A stretch of DNA of 60,406 bases from Bacteroidaceae bacterium (GTDB lineage: Bacteria > Bacteroidota > Bacteroidia > Bacteroidales > Bacteroidaceae), in the NCBI GenBank assembly GCA_017965425.1, contig JAGCPY010000031.1:1-60406 (forward strand), given 5' to 3'. The notes beneath the pieces were generated by a model. That model saw nothing but the letters and a program-made list of their open reading frames with translations. It had not been told where the DNA came from and did not search any database. The position numbers and the translations under genes were made by a program. Position 1 is the first letter of the stretch. Each line of letters begins with the position of its first letter. Below are positions 15,646-24,743 of the stretch, in pieces.

Positions 15646-17642
15646 ACACGATTGAAAAACGAATTGAAGCAGACCTGCGTGTGCTGCAACTGCTTGCACA
15701 GAGTTTCCCCAATGTAGCAGCAGCTTCCAGCGAAATCATCAATCTGGAAGCTATTCTCAACTTGCCTAAGGGAACAGAACACTTCATGGCAGATATTCAT
15801 GGTGAATACGAGGCTTTTCTTCATATACTTAAGAACGCTTCGGGAAACATTAAGCGCAAGGTGAAAGAACTCTATGCCGACACACTCTCTTCTGAAGAGA
15901 TTAGAGAACTGTGCACACTCATTTACTATCCAGAACAAAAACTGGAAATCATCAAGAACAACATAGAACGTGGAGATCTGAACGATCAATTGTTCTACAG
16001 TAAGACTCTGTTGCAACTGATTCGCGTTTGTCAAAGTGTCAGTTCCAAATATACACGTTCCAAGGTGAGGAAAGCTCTGCCTCCAGAGTTTGCTTACATC
16101 ATTGAGGAGTTGTTGCACGAATCGCCGTCAGATGATGATAAACAAGCCTATTTTACTTGCATTATCGATAGTATCGTACAGACGGGCCGCGCAGATGCTT
16201 TTATCATTGCCATCGCTAATGTTATTCAGCAACTTGCCGTCGATCAGCTGCATATTCTTGGTGACATTTTTGATCGAGGTCCGGGTGCGCACATCATCAT
16301 GGATCGACTGTGCGAACATCATAGTTTCGACATTCAGTGGGGCAACCATGATGCTCTTTGGATGGGGGCAGCCGCAGGCAATGATTGTTGCATAGCCAAC
16401 GTTTTGAGGCTGTCTCTTCGTTATGGCAATATGCAGACCCTTGAAGACGGTTATGGCATCAACCTCGTTCCACTTGCCACGTTCGCTATGGAGACTTATT
16501 CCAGTGACCCATGCGATTTGTTCGGCCCTCGTCTTGACAAAGATGATACCACCCATAACGAGAAGACGCGCCGTCTCATTGCACAGATGCACAAGGCCAT
16601 CTCCATCATCCAGTTCAAGTTGGAGGCTCAGATGATTCTCCGTCGGCCAGAGTGGCGGATGGAAGACCGGCTAGTCCTCCAACATATCAACAAGGAAAAG
16701 GGCATTTATGAACTTGATGGAAGGATCTATGAGATGAAGGACACCTTCTTCCCCACCCTCGATTCAGAACATCCTTTTGACCTGTCATTCGAAGAAGCCG
16801 AACTCGTTCGCCAGCTTCATCATTCGTTCCGTGTCAGTGACAAATTGCAGAAACATGTCAAGTGCCTCTTTACTCATGGTTGTATGTATGCCATCTACAA
16901 TGGAAACTTGCTCTTCCATGCCAGTGTTCCTCTGAATGCAGACGGCACACTGAAGGAAGTTGACCTCAACGGACAGCGGTATAGCGGTCGCGAGTTGCTT
17001 CACCATATCGGAATGACCATGCGCTCTGCTTTCAATGCCGATACTCCGCGAGAGGACAAACAATTTGCAAAAGACTATTTCTGGTATCTCTGGTGTGGGC
17101 AAGACTCTCCTCTTTTCGATAAGGACCGCATGGCTACTTTTGAACGCTACTTCCTTCAGGACAAGCAGACGCACGAGGAGAAGAAGGGATATTATTACCT
17201 CCTCCGCGACAATGCTGAAGTCTGTGACCGCATCCTTGATGCCTTCGGCGTAAAAGGTAAGCATCGGCATATTATCAACGGCCATGTTCCCGTGCGCGTT
17301 GCTGGTGGTGAGAGTCCCGTCAAAGCAGGCGGACGTCTGATGGTCATAGATGGTGGATTATCTAAGGCTTATCATAACACAACAGGCATTGCAGGTTATA
17401 CTCTTGTGTTTCACAGCCGTGGTTTTGAACTGATTCAACATGAGCCGTTTGAGAGTGCAGACGATGCCATTCGCAGAGGAACTGACATAGTCAGCTCTAA
17501 ACAGATTGTAGAACTCAGTGGACGACGCTTGCGTGTCCGTGATACTGACAAAGGTCATGAACTCCTTTCACAAATTGAAGAATTGAAAGAACTTCTCTAC
17601 GCCTATCGTCATGGAATCATTAAAGAACGTGCCCGAAAATAG
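15642..17642 (+). CDS. fbp: Fructose-1,6-bisphosphatase, class 3 (Firmicutes/Bacteroidetes type)
   Basis: 666 residues from ATG 15642; an in-frame ATG at 15612 inside prmA is rejected because the ATGA overlap gives the natural start (MNTIEKRIEADL). It dephosphorylates fructose 1,6-bisphosphate in gluconeogenesis. The metallophosphoesterase ligands are visible: MADIHGEYEAF, ILGDIFDRGPGAHIIMD, WGNHDALWMGAA, and further on NGHVPVRVAGGESPVKAGGR. Size and the long helical insertions match class 3 enzymes. The stop is followed by the 520-bp gap holding family-B and family-C repeats. Confidence 0.95.
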   Translation: MNTIEKRIEADLRVLQLLAQSFPNVAAASSEIINLEAILNLPKGTEHFMADIHGEYEAFLHILKNASGNIKRKVKELYADTLSSEEIRELCTLIYYPEQKLEIIKNNIERGDLNDQLFYSKTLLQLIRVCQSVSSKYTRSKVRKALPPEFAYIIEELLHESPSDDDKQAYFTCIIDSIVQTGRADAFIIAIANVIQQLAVDQLHILGDIFDRGPGAHIIMDRLCEHHSFDIQWGNHDALWMGAAAGNDCCIANVLRLSLRYGNMQTLEDGYGINLVPLATFAMETYSSDPCDLFGPRLDKDDTTHNEKTRRLIAQMHKAISIIQFKLEAQMILRRPEWRMEDRLVLQHINKEKGIYELDGRIYEMKDTFFPTLDSEHPFDLSFEEAELVRQLHHSFRVSDKLQKHVKCLFTHGCMYAIYNGNLLFHASVPLNADGTLKEVDLNGQRYSGRELLHHIGMTMRSAFNADTPREDKQFAKDYFWYLWCGQDSPLFDKDRMATFERYFLQDKQTHEEKKGYYYLLRDNAEVCDRILDAFGVKGKHRHIINGHVPVRVAGGESPVKAGGRLMVIDGGLSKAYHNTTGIAGYTLVFHSRGFELIQHEPFESADDAIRRGTDIVSSKQIVELSGRRLRVRDTDKGHELLSQIEELKELLYAYRHGIIKERARK

Positions 17643-17718
17643 GTGAAAGAGCAAGAAAACGAGTCAATAACAATAAGTCTGCATCATTCACTCCACCATT
17701 CTATGTCTTTCCCCTCAT

Positions 17719-17933
17719 AAATCCCTCAATCCCTCACCTTTTGCCATTTCATTTTGTAATTCAATCATTTACAGGTGAGGAATAGGTGAGGGATTGGTGA
17801 GATATAGTGAGGGATACACATAGAACATCCTCACCAATCCCTCACCTATTCCTCACCTATTCCTCACCTATCCCTCACCAGCAAATGTCTGTCTGACAGA
17901 TGAATGTGCAGAAAGGTGAGGGATTGAGGGATA
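17719..17933. repeat. Family-B element 2: inverted ends with internal 11-bp repeats
   Basis: Left end AAATCCCTCAATCCCTCACC and right end GGTGAGGGATTGAGGGAT. The inner left arm has ggtgaggaata/ggtgagggatt units (17774-17815). The inner right arm has five tcacc(t/a)a(t)tcc-type 11-bp units in a row (17829-17880). It closely matches element 1 in size and plan, while the sequence between the arms differs. Confidence 0.88.
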
Positions 17934-17984
17934 TATTCAGGAAAAAGAAATGGAAGCGGTGAAAGACATGTAAGGGTTGCTTGT

Positions 17985-18048
17985 CACGTGTACATGAAAC
18001 CGTCGGAAGGTGTACTCGTTCCAACCTTTATATATACATGTGTAGAAA
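17985..18048. repeat. Family-C palindromic repeat, copy 2 (degenerate)
   Basis: CACGTGTACATG, then GGAAGGTGTACTCGTTCC and ATATATACATGTGTAG: the same half-sites as the other copies with several substitutions. It lies directly right of family-B element 2, as copy 1 does of element 1. Confidence 0.65.
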
Positions 18049-18098
18049 TCTTTCTATAAATTTATCACCAATTAGCATCAACATACTGGAAAAAACAG

Positions 18099-18106
18099 TA
18101 CCTTTG
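18099..18106 (+). promoter_or_regulatory. Promoter -7 box for the M16 protease gene
   Basis: TACCTTTG in the common Bacteroidetes context TACCTTTGCA, 59 bp before the ATG at 18166. No clear TTTG box is seen 20 bases upstream. Confidence 0.65.
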
Positions 18107-18165
18107 CAACCGAAAACGATCAAATGAAACTGTAAATAAATTCTTATTCTTAATAACCAATATCT

Positions 18166-21099
18166 ATGAAACAGATGAAACTTATTGCAGCTTTGACTGC
18201 TGTTGTTCTGTTGTTTTGCACGAGTTGCAACAAGCATAACTATGAAAGTGTAAAGGGTGACCCAATGAAGACTCGCATCTACACCTTCAAGAACGGGCTC
18301 AAGGTTTACATGTCCGTAAACCGCGATGAGCCTCGTATCCAGGCAAATATCGCTGTGCGTACAGGTTCACGTAACGATCCTGCAGAAACCACAGGCTTGG
18401 CACACTACCTGGAGCACTTGATGTTCAAAGGCACAAAACAGTTCGGCACCATCGACAGCACAGCCGAGGCTCCCCTTCTCGACGAGATAGAGCAGCGCTT
18501 CGAGGCCTATCGTCAACTCACCGACCCAGCTGTCCGCAAGCAAGCCTATCACGAGATTGACAGCGTCAGTCAGCTGGCTGCGAAGTTCAACATCCCCAAT
18601 GAATACGACAAGCTGATGGCGCTCATCGGTTCCGACGGCACAAACGCCTATACAAGCTTCGACCAGACCGTTTATGTAGAGAACATCCCGTCGAACGAGA
18701 TCGAGAACTGGGCTCGTATCCAGGCCGACCGCTTCCAGAACATGGTCATCCGCGGATTCCACACAGAACTGGAGGCCGTGTATGAGGAGTATAACCTCTA
18801 CCTGAGCGACGACAGCGAGAAGATGATCAATGCTTTGCTCTACAAGCTCTTCCCCAATCATCCCTACGGCACGCAGACCACAATTGGCACGCAGGAGCAC
18901 CTGAAGAACCCGAGCATCACCAACATCAAGAACTATTTCCACAACTACTACTGCCCGAATAACGTCGCTATCTTCATGGCAGGCGACTTCGACCCCGACA
19001 AGACCATCGCCATCCTGGAGAAATACTTCGGCAACTGGCAGCCGAACCCCGATTGCAAGCGTCCTGAATACGAGGAACTGCCTTCACTGGCCGCCCCCAT
19101 GGACACCGCCGTCGTAGGCCTCGAAGCCGAGCAACTCTACATGGGCTGGTCCTTCCCCGCCGCCAAGGATGCCGCCTGCGACACGCTGTCGCTCATCAGC
19201 GAAGTGCTCAACAATGGCCGTGCCGGTCTCATTGATCTCGACATCAACCAGAAGATGACCATGCTGGGTGCCTTCGCCGGCGACTACCAGCTTGCCGATC
19301 ATAGCATCTTCTTCATGGGCGGTTCGCCGCGTGAAGGCCAGACGCTCGAGGAGTGCCGCGACCTGCTCGTGGCTGAGCTGAACAAGCTGAAGAGCGGCGA
19401 CTTCCCCGACGACATCCTGCCCGCCATCATCAACAACCTGAAACTGCGCGAGATGCGTTCCTTAGAGAATAATCGTGCTCGCACACGTATGTTCGAAAAC
19501 TCGTTCATCAATGGCATCGACTGGAAGGACTGCGTAGGCCGCATCGACCGCATCGCAGCCCTGACCAAGGAGGATATCGTCGCCTTCGCACAGCTCCACC
19601 TGACCGACAATTTCGTCACCGTTTTCAAGCGTCAGGGCGACGACCCGAATGTCAAGAAGATTGAGAAGCCCGAGATTACCGCCATTCCAGCTAACCGAGA
19701 CCAGATGAGCGCCTTCGTCAAGGAAATTCAGGACACCGAAGTGGAGCCTATCCAGCCGCGCTTCGTCGATTTCAAGAAGGACCTGACCGAAGCTGCTTGG
19801 ACATCGAAGATTGATGATGAGCCCGAACACAAGCTGCCACTTATCTATAAGCAGAACACCGAGAACGGCATCTTCTACCTCGTCTTCCGTCTGCCCTTCG
19901 GCACAGCTGCCGACAAGCGCATCGATGCAGCCAGCGACTACCTCGAGCTGCTCGGCACCGACTCGCTGACAGCAGAACAGGTACAGCAGAAGTTCTACGG
20001 CCTGGCCTGTTCTTTCGGCGTTGGTGTAGGTCCTTATCAGACCACCATAACCCTCTCAGGTCTCGACGAAAAGATGCCTAAAGCGCTGGCACTGTTAGAG
20101 AACGTACTAAAGAATGTGCAGGTCGATAGCGCGGCTTACGCTGCCTACGTGGCTAATGTGGCTAAGGCCCAGGCCGATGCCAAGCTGGAACAGCAACAAT
20201 GCTTCAGCCGTCTGCGTGCCTATGGCGCCTTCGGTCCGCGCAACAGCCAGCGCGACATCATAACAGCAGCCCTTCTGGCAGAAACTAATCCTCAGGAACT
20301 CGTGGACATCCTTCATAACTTGACCAGCTATGAGCATTCCGTGTTTTACTACGGCCCACGCACGATTGGCGACCTCACCAGCCTGCTCACCCAAGAGCAC
20401 CGTCTGCCCGCTGATCTGAAGGCTCCCCTTGCCTATGAAGAATATATGGAACAGCTCACGCCCGTAACGGAGATTCTGCTGGCTCCTTACGACGCCAAGA
20501 ATATATACATGATGGCCATCAACAACGACGGCACACAATGGCGTCCGGAGATGATGCCTGTGGCTGAACTCTTCAACGAGTACTTTGGTGCCGGCATGAA
20601 CGGCATCGTGTTCCAAGAGCTGCGCGAGAGCCGCGGACTGGCCTACAGCGCACGCGCCTACTACGACTATGCTCCCGACCGTAAAGGTCACCCTGAGACG
20701 AGCTACACCTATATCATCTCGCAGAACGACAAGATGATGGACTGCATCCGAACCTTCAACGAGATTCTTGACACGCTACCGCAGAGCCAGAGCGCGTTCG
20801 AGATTGCCAAACAGAGTCTGACGAAGCAGTTGGCCGCACAGCGCACTACCCGTTTCGCCGTCCTCAATGCCTGGATGGCTGCTCAGGACCGCGGTATCGA
20901 CTACGATATCAATGAGAAAATCTACAATGCCCTTCCTGATATCTCTCTCGAAGACATCGTGAAGTTCGCAAATGAACGCATGGCTGCTAAGCCCCGCCGC
21001 TACATTATACTCGGCAATGAGAAGGAACTAAACATGCAAGCCCTTCAAGGCGTTGGACCGATTAAGAGGGTGAGCCTGGAAGAGGTGTTTGGTTATTAA
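18166..21099 (+). CDS. M16 family (pitrilysin/insulinase-like) zinc metalloprotease lipoprotein
   Basis: 977 residues. LLFCTSC gives a lipobox with Cys 21. The inverted zinc motif H80-Y-L-E83-H84 is present in GLAHYLEHLMFKGT, and the distal Glu ligand is expected in ELEAVYEEYNLY. Four repeated M16 half-domains fit the length; the C-terminal half has the RGLAYSARAYY and FQELRES features of the inactive half. As a lipoprotein it should face the periplasm, where such enzymes degrade peptides within a closed chamber. Its 3' end is followed by a family-A repeat and, 115 bp on, by another periplasmic protease gene. Confidence 0.92.
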   Translation: MKQMKLIAALTAVVLLFCTSCNKHNYESVKGDPMKTRIYTFKNGLKVYMSVNRDEPRIQANIAVRTGSRNDPAETTGLAHYLEHLMFKGTKQFGTIDSTAEAPLLDEIEQRFEAYRQLTDPAVRKQAYHEIDSVSQLAAKFNIPNEYDKLMALIGSDGTNAYTSFDQTVYVENIPSNEIENWARIQADRFQNMVIRGFHTELEAVYEEYNLYLSDDSEKMINALLYKLFPNHPYGTQTTIGTQEHLKNPSITNIKNYFHNYYCPNNVAIFMAGDFDPDKTIAILEKYFGNWQPNPDCKRPEYEELPSLAAPMDTAVVGLEAEQLYMGWSFPAAKDAACDTLSLISEVLNNGRAGLIDLDINQKMTMLGAFAGDYQLADHSIFFMGGSPREGQTLEECRDLLVAELNKLKSGDFPDDILPAIINNLKLREMRSLENNRARTRMFENSFINGIDWKDCVGRIDRIAALTKEDIVAFAQLHLTDNFVTVFKRQGDDPNVKKIEKPEITAIPANRDQMSAFVKEIQDTEVEPIQPRFVDFKKDLTEAAWTSKIDDEPEHKLPLIYKQNTENGIFYLVFRLPFGTAADKRIDAASDYLELLGTDSLTAEQVQQKFYGLACSFGVGVGPYQTTITLSGLDEKMPKALALLENVLKNVQVDSAAYAAYVANVAKAQADAKLEQQQCFSRLRAYGAFGPRNSQRDIITAALLAETNPQELVDILHNLTSYEHSVFYYGPRTIGDLTSLLTQEHRLPADLKAPLAYEEYMEQLTPVTEILLAPYDAKNIYMMAINNDGTQWRPEMMPVAELFNEYFGAGMNGIVFQELRESRGLAYSARAYYDYAPDRKGHPETSYTYIISQNDKMMDCIRTFNEILDTLPQSQSAFEIAKQSLTKQLAAQRTTRFAVLNAWMAAQDRGIDYDINEKIYNALPDISLEDIVKFANERMAAKPRRYIILGNEKELNMQALQGVGPIKRVSLEEVFGY

Positions 21100-21123
21100 A
21101 AGACCTACCCTAAAAACCCAGCA

Positions 21124-21172
21124 ACAGACCAATTCCCCGCCCTCTCTGTAAGGGAGGGGGCGGTTACCTTCA
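21124..21172 (+). repeat. Family-A-like repeat, upstream copy of pair 3
   Basis: GACCAATTCCCCGCCCTCTC then TGTAAGGGAGGGGGCGGTTA. It aligns with the reverse complement of 21281-21330 through CTCTCTGT and AGGGAGG and the flanking TTACC. It is more diverged from pairs 1 and 2 but keeps the GGGAGGGG palindrome. Confidence 0.7.
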
Positions 21173-21214
21173 AGAATTGAAACATAAGAGACTTCCTAAA
21201 CTGAACAAATAGAT

Positions 21215-24200
21215 ATGAACACGAGGCAATTACTATTCTCACTTTTTGTATTATTTTCTACCCTTCTACCAGCAAAGGTAATCTCTTCCTCCCTAACAGA
21301 GAGGACGGGGGGGAAGTCCTCGGGGGGAGAGCCTCCCCTTTGGTTACGCGCTTCAGCCATATCTCCTGACGGCCAGACAATCTGCTTTGCATATAAGGGC
21401 GACCTGTTTACCGTACCATCCTCTGGTGGACAGGCGCGTCAACTCACCAGCAACGCCGCGTGGGACGGTACACCTGTTTGGAGTCCTTCGGGCAAGAAGA
21501 TAGCTTTTGCCAGTGAGCGCGAAGGAAGTATGGATATCTACCTCATCAATGCCGACGGCGGTGGGTTGCTTCGCTTAACCACTCACTCTGGGACAGAGAA
21601 ACCGCTAGTTTTCCTTAATGATGAAGAGATTATCTACACCTCTACAGGTCTTCCTGCAGCAGAGAACATGCAGTTCCCTTCTGGTACTTTTACACATCTA
21701 TATATTATACGCGCGCGCGAAGGAGCACGGCCTCAACGTCTATCCGATGTCTCTGCTGGCAATGTTACCATTGGTCCCGATGGCTCCCTCATTTATGATG
21801 CCATCAAGGGATATGAGGACGCCATGCGCAAACACCACACCAGCAGCATCACCCGCGACCTGTGGCAGCTCTCTTTCACCCATCACACAGGTGAGCGTTC
21901 GCGCAAAGAAAAGGTGCGTCACACAGAGGAGTTCCGCCAATTGACACAGAACAACGTAGAGGACCGCTGTCCTGTTTATGTGGCTCAAACTCAGACCCTC
22001 TATTGGTTGTCTGAGCAGAACGGCACATTCAATATCTGGAGCCGTAGTATCGATAATGAACAGTCAGCCAAGCGCTTGACTGACTTCAAGGACATGCCTG
22101 TTCGCTACCTCACTTCCTCCACAGACGGTACCCTCTGTTTCTCTTGGGATGGAGAGTTATACACGTTACAGCAAGGTGGCAAACCACAGAAAGTCAGCAT
22201 CGGCATCATAACCGACAGCAATGAGAAGGAAACTCTGCATCACGTCTTTACTGGAGGTGCCACTCAAGTGGCCCACTCGCCCAAAGGCAAGGAAATAGCC
22301 TTCGTGCTGGGTGGTGATGTCTATGTCACTTCCCTTGACTATAAGACTGTGAAGCAAGTCACCGACTCTCCTTTCCGTGAGCGCCACGTAACCTTTTCAG
22401 AGGATGGTCGTAGCTTAGTTTTTGACAGTGAACGCAATGGTCGCTGGGGACTCTTCCGCGTGAGCATCAAGCAGAAAGAAGAGAAGCTCTTTACTTATTC
22501 CACTGAGCTGACCGGGGAAGAACGCCTGACACCGGAAAACATGACCTGCTTCGAACCTGAATACTCGCCCGATGGCAAGAAGATTGCCTTCCTGCGCGAC
22601 CGTCAGGAACTCTGTGTGATGGATGTCAAATCCAAAAACATTACTACCGTCATGCCGGGAAAGTTCCAATATAGCTACCGCGACGGCGACCAGTCCTATG
22701 CTTGGAGTCCAAATTCCAAATACCTCCTAAGTAACTATATCGGAACAGGTGGCTGGAACAACACAGACGTGGCCCTCATTCCTGCTGATGGAAAAGGAGA
22801 AATCATCAACCTCACCAATAGTGGCTACAGCGACGACAGCCCTCGCTGGGTGCTGGGCGGTAAGGCATTTATTTTCCACAGTGACCGTGCTGGTATGCGC
22901 AGCCACGGCTCTTGGGGAGCAGAACAAGACCTCTACATAACATTCCTCAATGACGAAGCCTACGAGCGTTTCTGCATGAACAAGGAGGAGCGCGAACGCT
23001 TTGATGAAGCAGAGAAGGAACGCAAGGACAAGGAAAAGAAGGAAAAGGAAGAGGCTGACAAGAAAGAAAAAGAAAAGAAGGAAAAGGCTGATAAGAAGCG
23101 TGCCAAGATGACCGATGAGCAGAAGAAAAAAGCTGATGAGAAAGAAGCCGAAGCCAAGAAGAAGGAGGAAGAGAAGAAGGCCAAGGAGGACAGCATCAAG
23201 GCAGCCAACCCCGAACTTAACTTCCGCGACCTGGAGTTGCGCACCGTGCGCCTGAGCTATAACAGCAGCAGCATTGGCGACGGTATGCTCAACAAGGAAG
23301 GCACCAAGCTCTACTACGTGGCCAGCAACTATCCCAACGGCTCTGCCCTCTGGGAGCGCGACTTGGAGAAAGGCAGCACCAGCATCAAGGCATCTGGTGT
23401 CAGCTTCACTTGGTTCGACATCGCTGATGATGGAAAGATCGCCTACTACGCCTCAAGTGGACACATAAAGAAATTGGAATTGGAAGATGGCAAGGTATCT
23501 GATGTCGATTTTGAATGCTTTCATAATGACTACCCCTCTGGCTGGAGAACACAGACTTTTGAGCACATTTGGCACCAAACCCACGAGAAGCTCTACGACC
23601 CCGGCATGAATGGCGCTGACTGGGACATGTTGCACAAACGTTATGCTCGTTTTTTGCCCCACATCGACAATACACGCGACTTTGCCGAAATGTGTTCCGA
23701 ACTACTGGGCGAACTTAACGTCTCTCACACCGGATGTCGGTACTACCCCGGTGGTACTGGCAATACCCTCACCACAGCCGACCTCGGTGCCTTCTTGGAC
23801 GATTCCTACGACGGCGACGGGTTACGCATTCTCGAACTCATCCCTGGTTCACCGCTCACACGTCAGAAAGGTGTTGGTGCTGGATGCCTCATTACCCACA
23901 TTGATGGTCAACCGATTAAGGCTGGTGCCGATTACTATCCCATGCTCAGTGGCAAGGTGGGACGCTATACCCGCCTGACCATCAAGGATAGCAAAGGCGT
24001 CGCCAAGGACTACAACGTGCGCCTCAATGCAAACTATAGCGAAGAACTCTACCGTCGTTGGGTGAACCGCAACGAGCACATTGTTGATAGCCTATCTAAG
24101 GGACGACTGGCATACGTCCACATCCAGAAGATGAACGGCGAGAGTTTCCATGACCTTTATATGCGTCTGCTTTCAGACAAGAACCGTGTACGCGATGCCG

Positions 24201-24649
24201 TCATTGTCGATACCCGCCACAATGGTGGCGGTTGGTTGCATAATGATGTTTGTGATCTGCTCTCTGGCGTGGCAACGGTGCAATATACTCCGCGTGGCAA
24301 CTTCATTGGCAACGACCCCTACGACAAGTGGGTCAAGCCTTCCTGTATGCTCATCTGTGAGGATAATTACAGCAATGCCCACGGCACACCTTGGCTCTAC
24401 AAGGAGTTAGGTATAGGCAAGCTCATCGGTGCACCTGTTCCTGGCACCATGACGGCAGTATGGTGGGAAAGTATTGATAACATTACCTTCGGCATCCCAC
24501 AGGTGGGAGCCAAGGATCGCCGAGGCCGCTATTTGGAGAACCAGCAACTGGAACCCGATTACCTTATCTATTGTCAGCCTGGCGACCTTTTACACGGTTA
24601 TGATGTGCAGTTGGAGAAGGCTGTGGAATTGATGTTGAAGAAAAAATAA
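21215..24649 (+). CDS. Tricorn-like S41 family peptidase
   Basis: 1144 residues. A signal peptide is interrupted or extended by repeat-encoded SSSLTERTGGKSSGGEPP (residues 25-42). Beta-propeller blades with ISPDGQTICFAYKGDLF, WSPSGKKIAFASE and YSPDGKKIAFLRD fill residues ~45-580. A very charged Lys/Glu segment at ~590-660 is likely a long helix. A second propeller-like stretch follows, then the tricorn core (AFLDDSYDGDGLRILELIPG, PDZ-like) and the catalytic region IVDTRHNGGGWLHND and NYS-N-A-H, with Ser1053 in the nucleophile position of tricorn. Tricorn proteases trim peptides; this one is predicted to be periplasmic. A 17-bp stem terminator follows the stop. Confidence 0.9.
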   Translation: MNTRQLLFSLFVLFSTLLPAKVISSSLTERTGGKSSGGEPPLWLRASAISPDGQTICFAYKGDLFTVPSSGGQARQLTSNAAWDGTPVWSPSGKKIAFASEREGSMDIYLINADGGGLLRLTTHSGTEKPLVFLNDEEIIYTSTGLPAAENMQFPSGTFTHLYIIRAREGARPQRLSDVSAGNVTIGPDGSLIYDAIKGYEDAMRKHHTSSITRDLWQLSFTHHTGERSRKEKVRHTEEFRQLTQNNVEDRCPVYVAQTQTLYWLSEQNGTFNIWSRSIDNEQSAKRLTDFKDMPVRYLTSSTDGTLCFSWDGELYTLQQGGKPQKVSIGIITDSNEKETLHHVFTGGATQVAHSPKGKEIAFVLGGDVYVTSLDYKTVKQVTDSPFRERHVTFSEDGRSLVFDSERNGRWGLFRVSIKQKEEKLFTYSTELTGEERLTPENMTCFEPEYSPDGKKIAFLRDRQELCVMDVKSKNITTVMPGKFQYSYRDGDQSYAWSPNSKYLLSNYIGTGGWNNTDVALIPADGKGEIINLTNSGYSDDSPRWVLGGKAFIFHSDRAGMRSHGSWGAEQDLYITFLNDEAYERFCMNKEERERFDEAEKERKDKEKKEKEEADKKEKEKKEKADKKRAKMTDEQKKKADEKEAEAKKKEEEKKAKEDSIKAANPELNFRDLELRTVRLSYNSSSIGDGMLNKEGTKLYYVASNYPNGSALWERDLEKGSTSIKASGVSFTWFDIADDGKIAYYASSGHIKKLELEDGKVSDVDFECFHNDYPSGWRTQTFEHIWHQTHEKLYDPGMNGADWDMLHKRYARFLPHIDNTRDFAEMCSELLGELNVSHTGCRYYPGGTGNTLTTADLGAFLDDSYDGDGLRILELIPGSPLTRQKGVGAGCLITHIDGQPIKAGADYYPMLSGKVGRYTRLTIKDSKGVAKDYNVRLNANYSEELYRRWVNRNEHIVDSLSKGRLAYVHIQKMNGESFHDLYMRLLSDKNRVRDAVIVDTRHNGGGWLHNDVCDLLSGVATVQYTPRGNFIGNDPYDKWVKPSCMLICEDNYSNAHGTPWLYKELGIGKLIGAPVPGTMTAVWWESIDNITFGIPQVGAKDRRGRYLENQQLEPDYLIYCQPGDLLHGYDVQLEKAVELMLKKK
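21281..21330 (-). repeat. Family-A-like repeat, downstream inverted copy of pair 3, inside coding sequence
   Basis: TCTCTTCCTCCCTAACAGAG then AGGACGGGGGGGAAGTCC, the inverted counterpart of 21124-21172, with the ATG at 21215 between them. It is translated as ISSSLTERTGGKSS right after the hydrophobic part of the signal peptide. The G-rich run of seven G at about 21308 is a possible slippage site. Confidence 0.7.
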
Positions 24650-24652
24650 ACC

Positions 24653-24710
24653 AACGAAAGAAGGAAAGCGCGAAGATTTCTTGCTTTCCTTCTTTCGTTT
24701 CATCATTTTT
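24653..24710 (+). terminator. Terminator after the tricorn-like gene
   Basis: A perfect 17-bp stem, AACGAAAGAAGGAAAGC / GCTTTCCTTCTTTCGTT, with a 13-base loop, followed within a few bases by TTTTT. Confidence 0.85.
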
Positions 24711-24713
24711 ATA

Positions 24714-24721
24714 TATCTTTG
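24714..24721 (+). promoter_or_regulatory. Promoter -7 box for the ThiE/TenI-like gene
   Basis: TATCTTTG, 23 bp before the ATG at 24744, in the short gap right after the preceding terminator. This position rules out the longer frame starting at 24681. Confidence 0.7.
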
Positions 24722-24743
24722 CCGACGAAAACAAGAAGAGCAC

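Noticed and set aside
17774-17880. Regular short repeats that could suggest a CRISPR array
   Set aside because: Units are only 11 bp with no unique spacers, occur in both orientations inside one element, and no cas genes are nearby.
24681-24743. Longer start for the ThiE/TenI-like protein
   Set aside because: It would start inside the terminator stem of the preceding gene and upstream of the promoter box at 24714.
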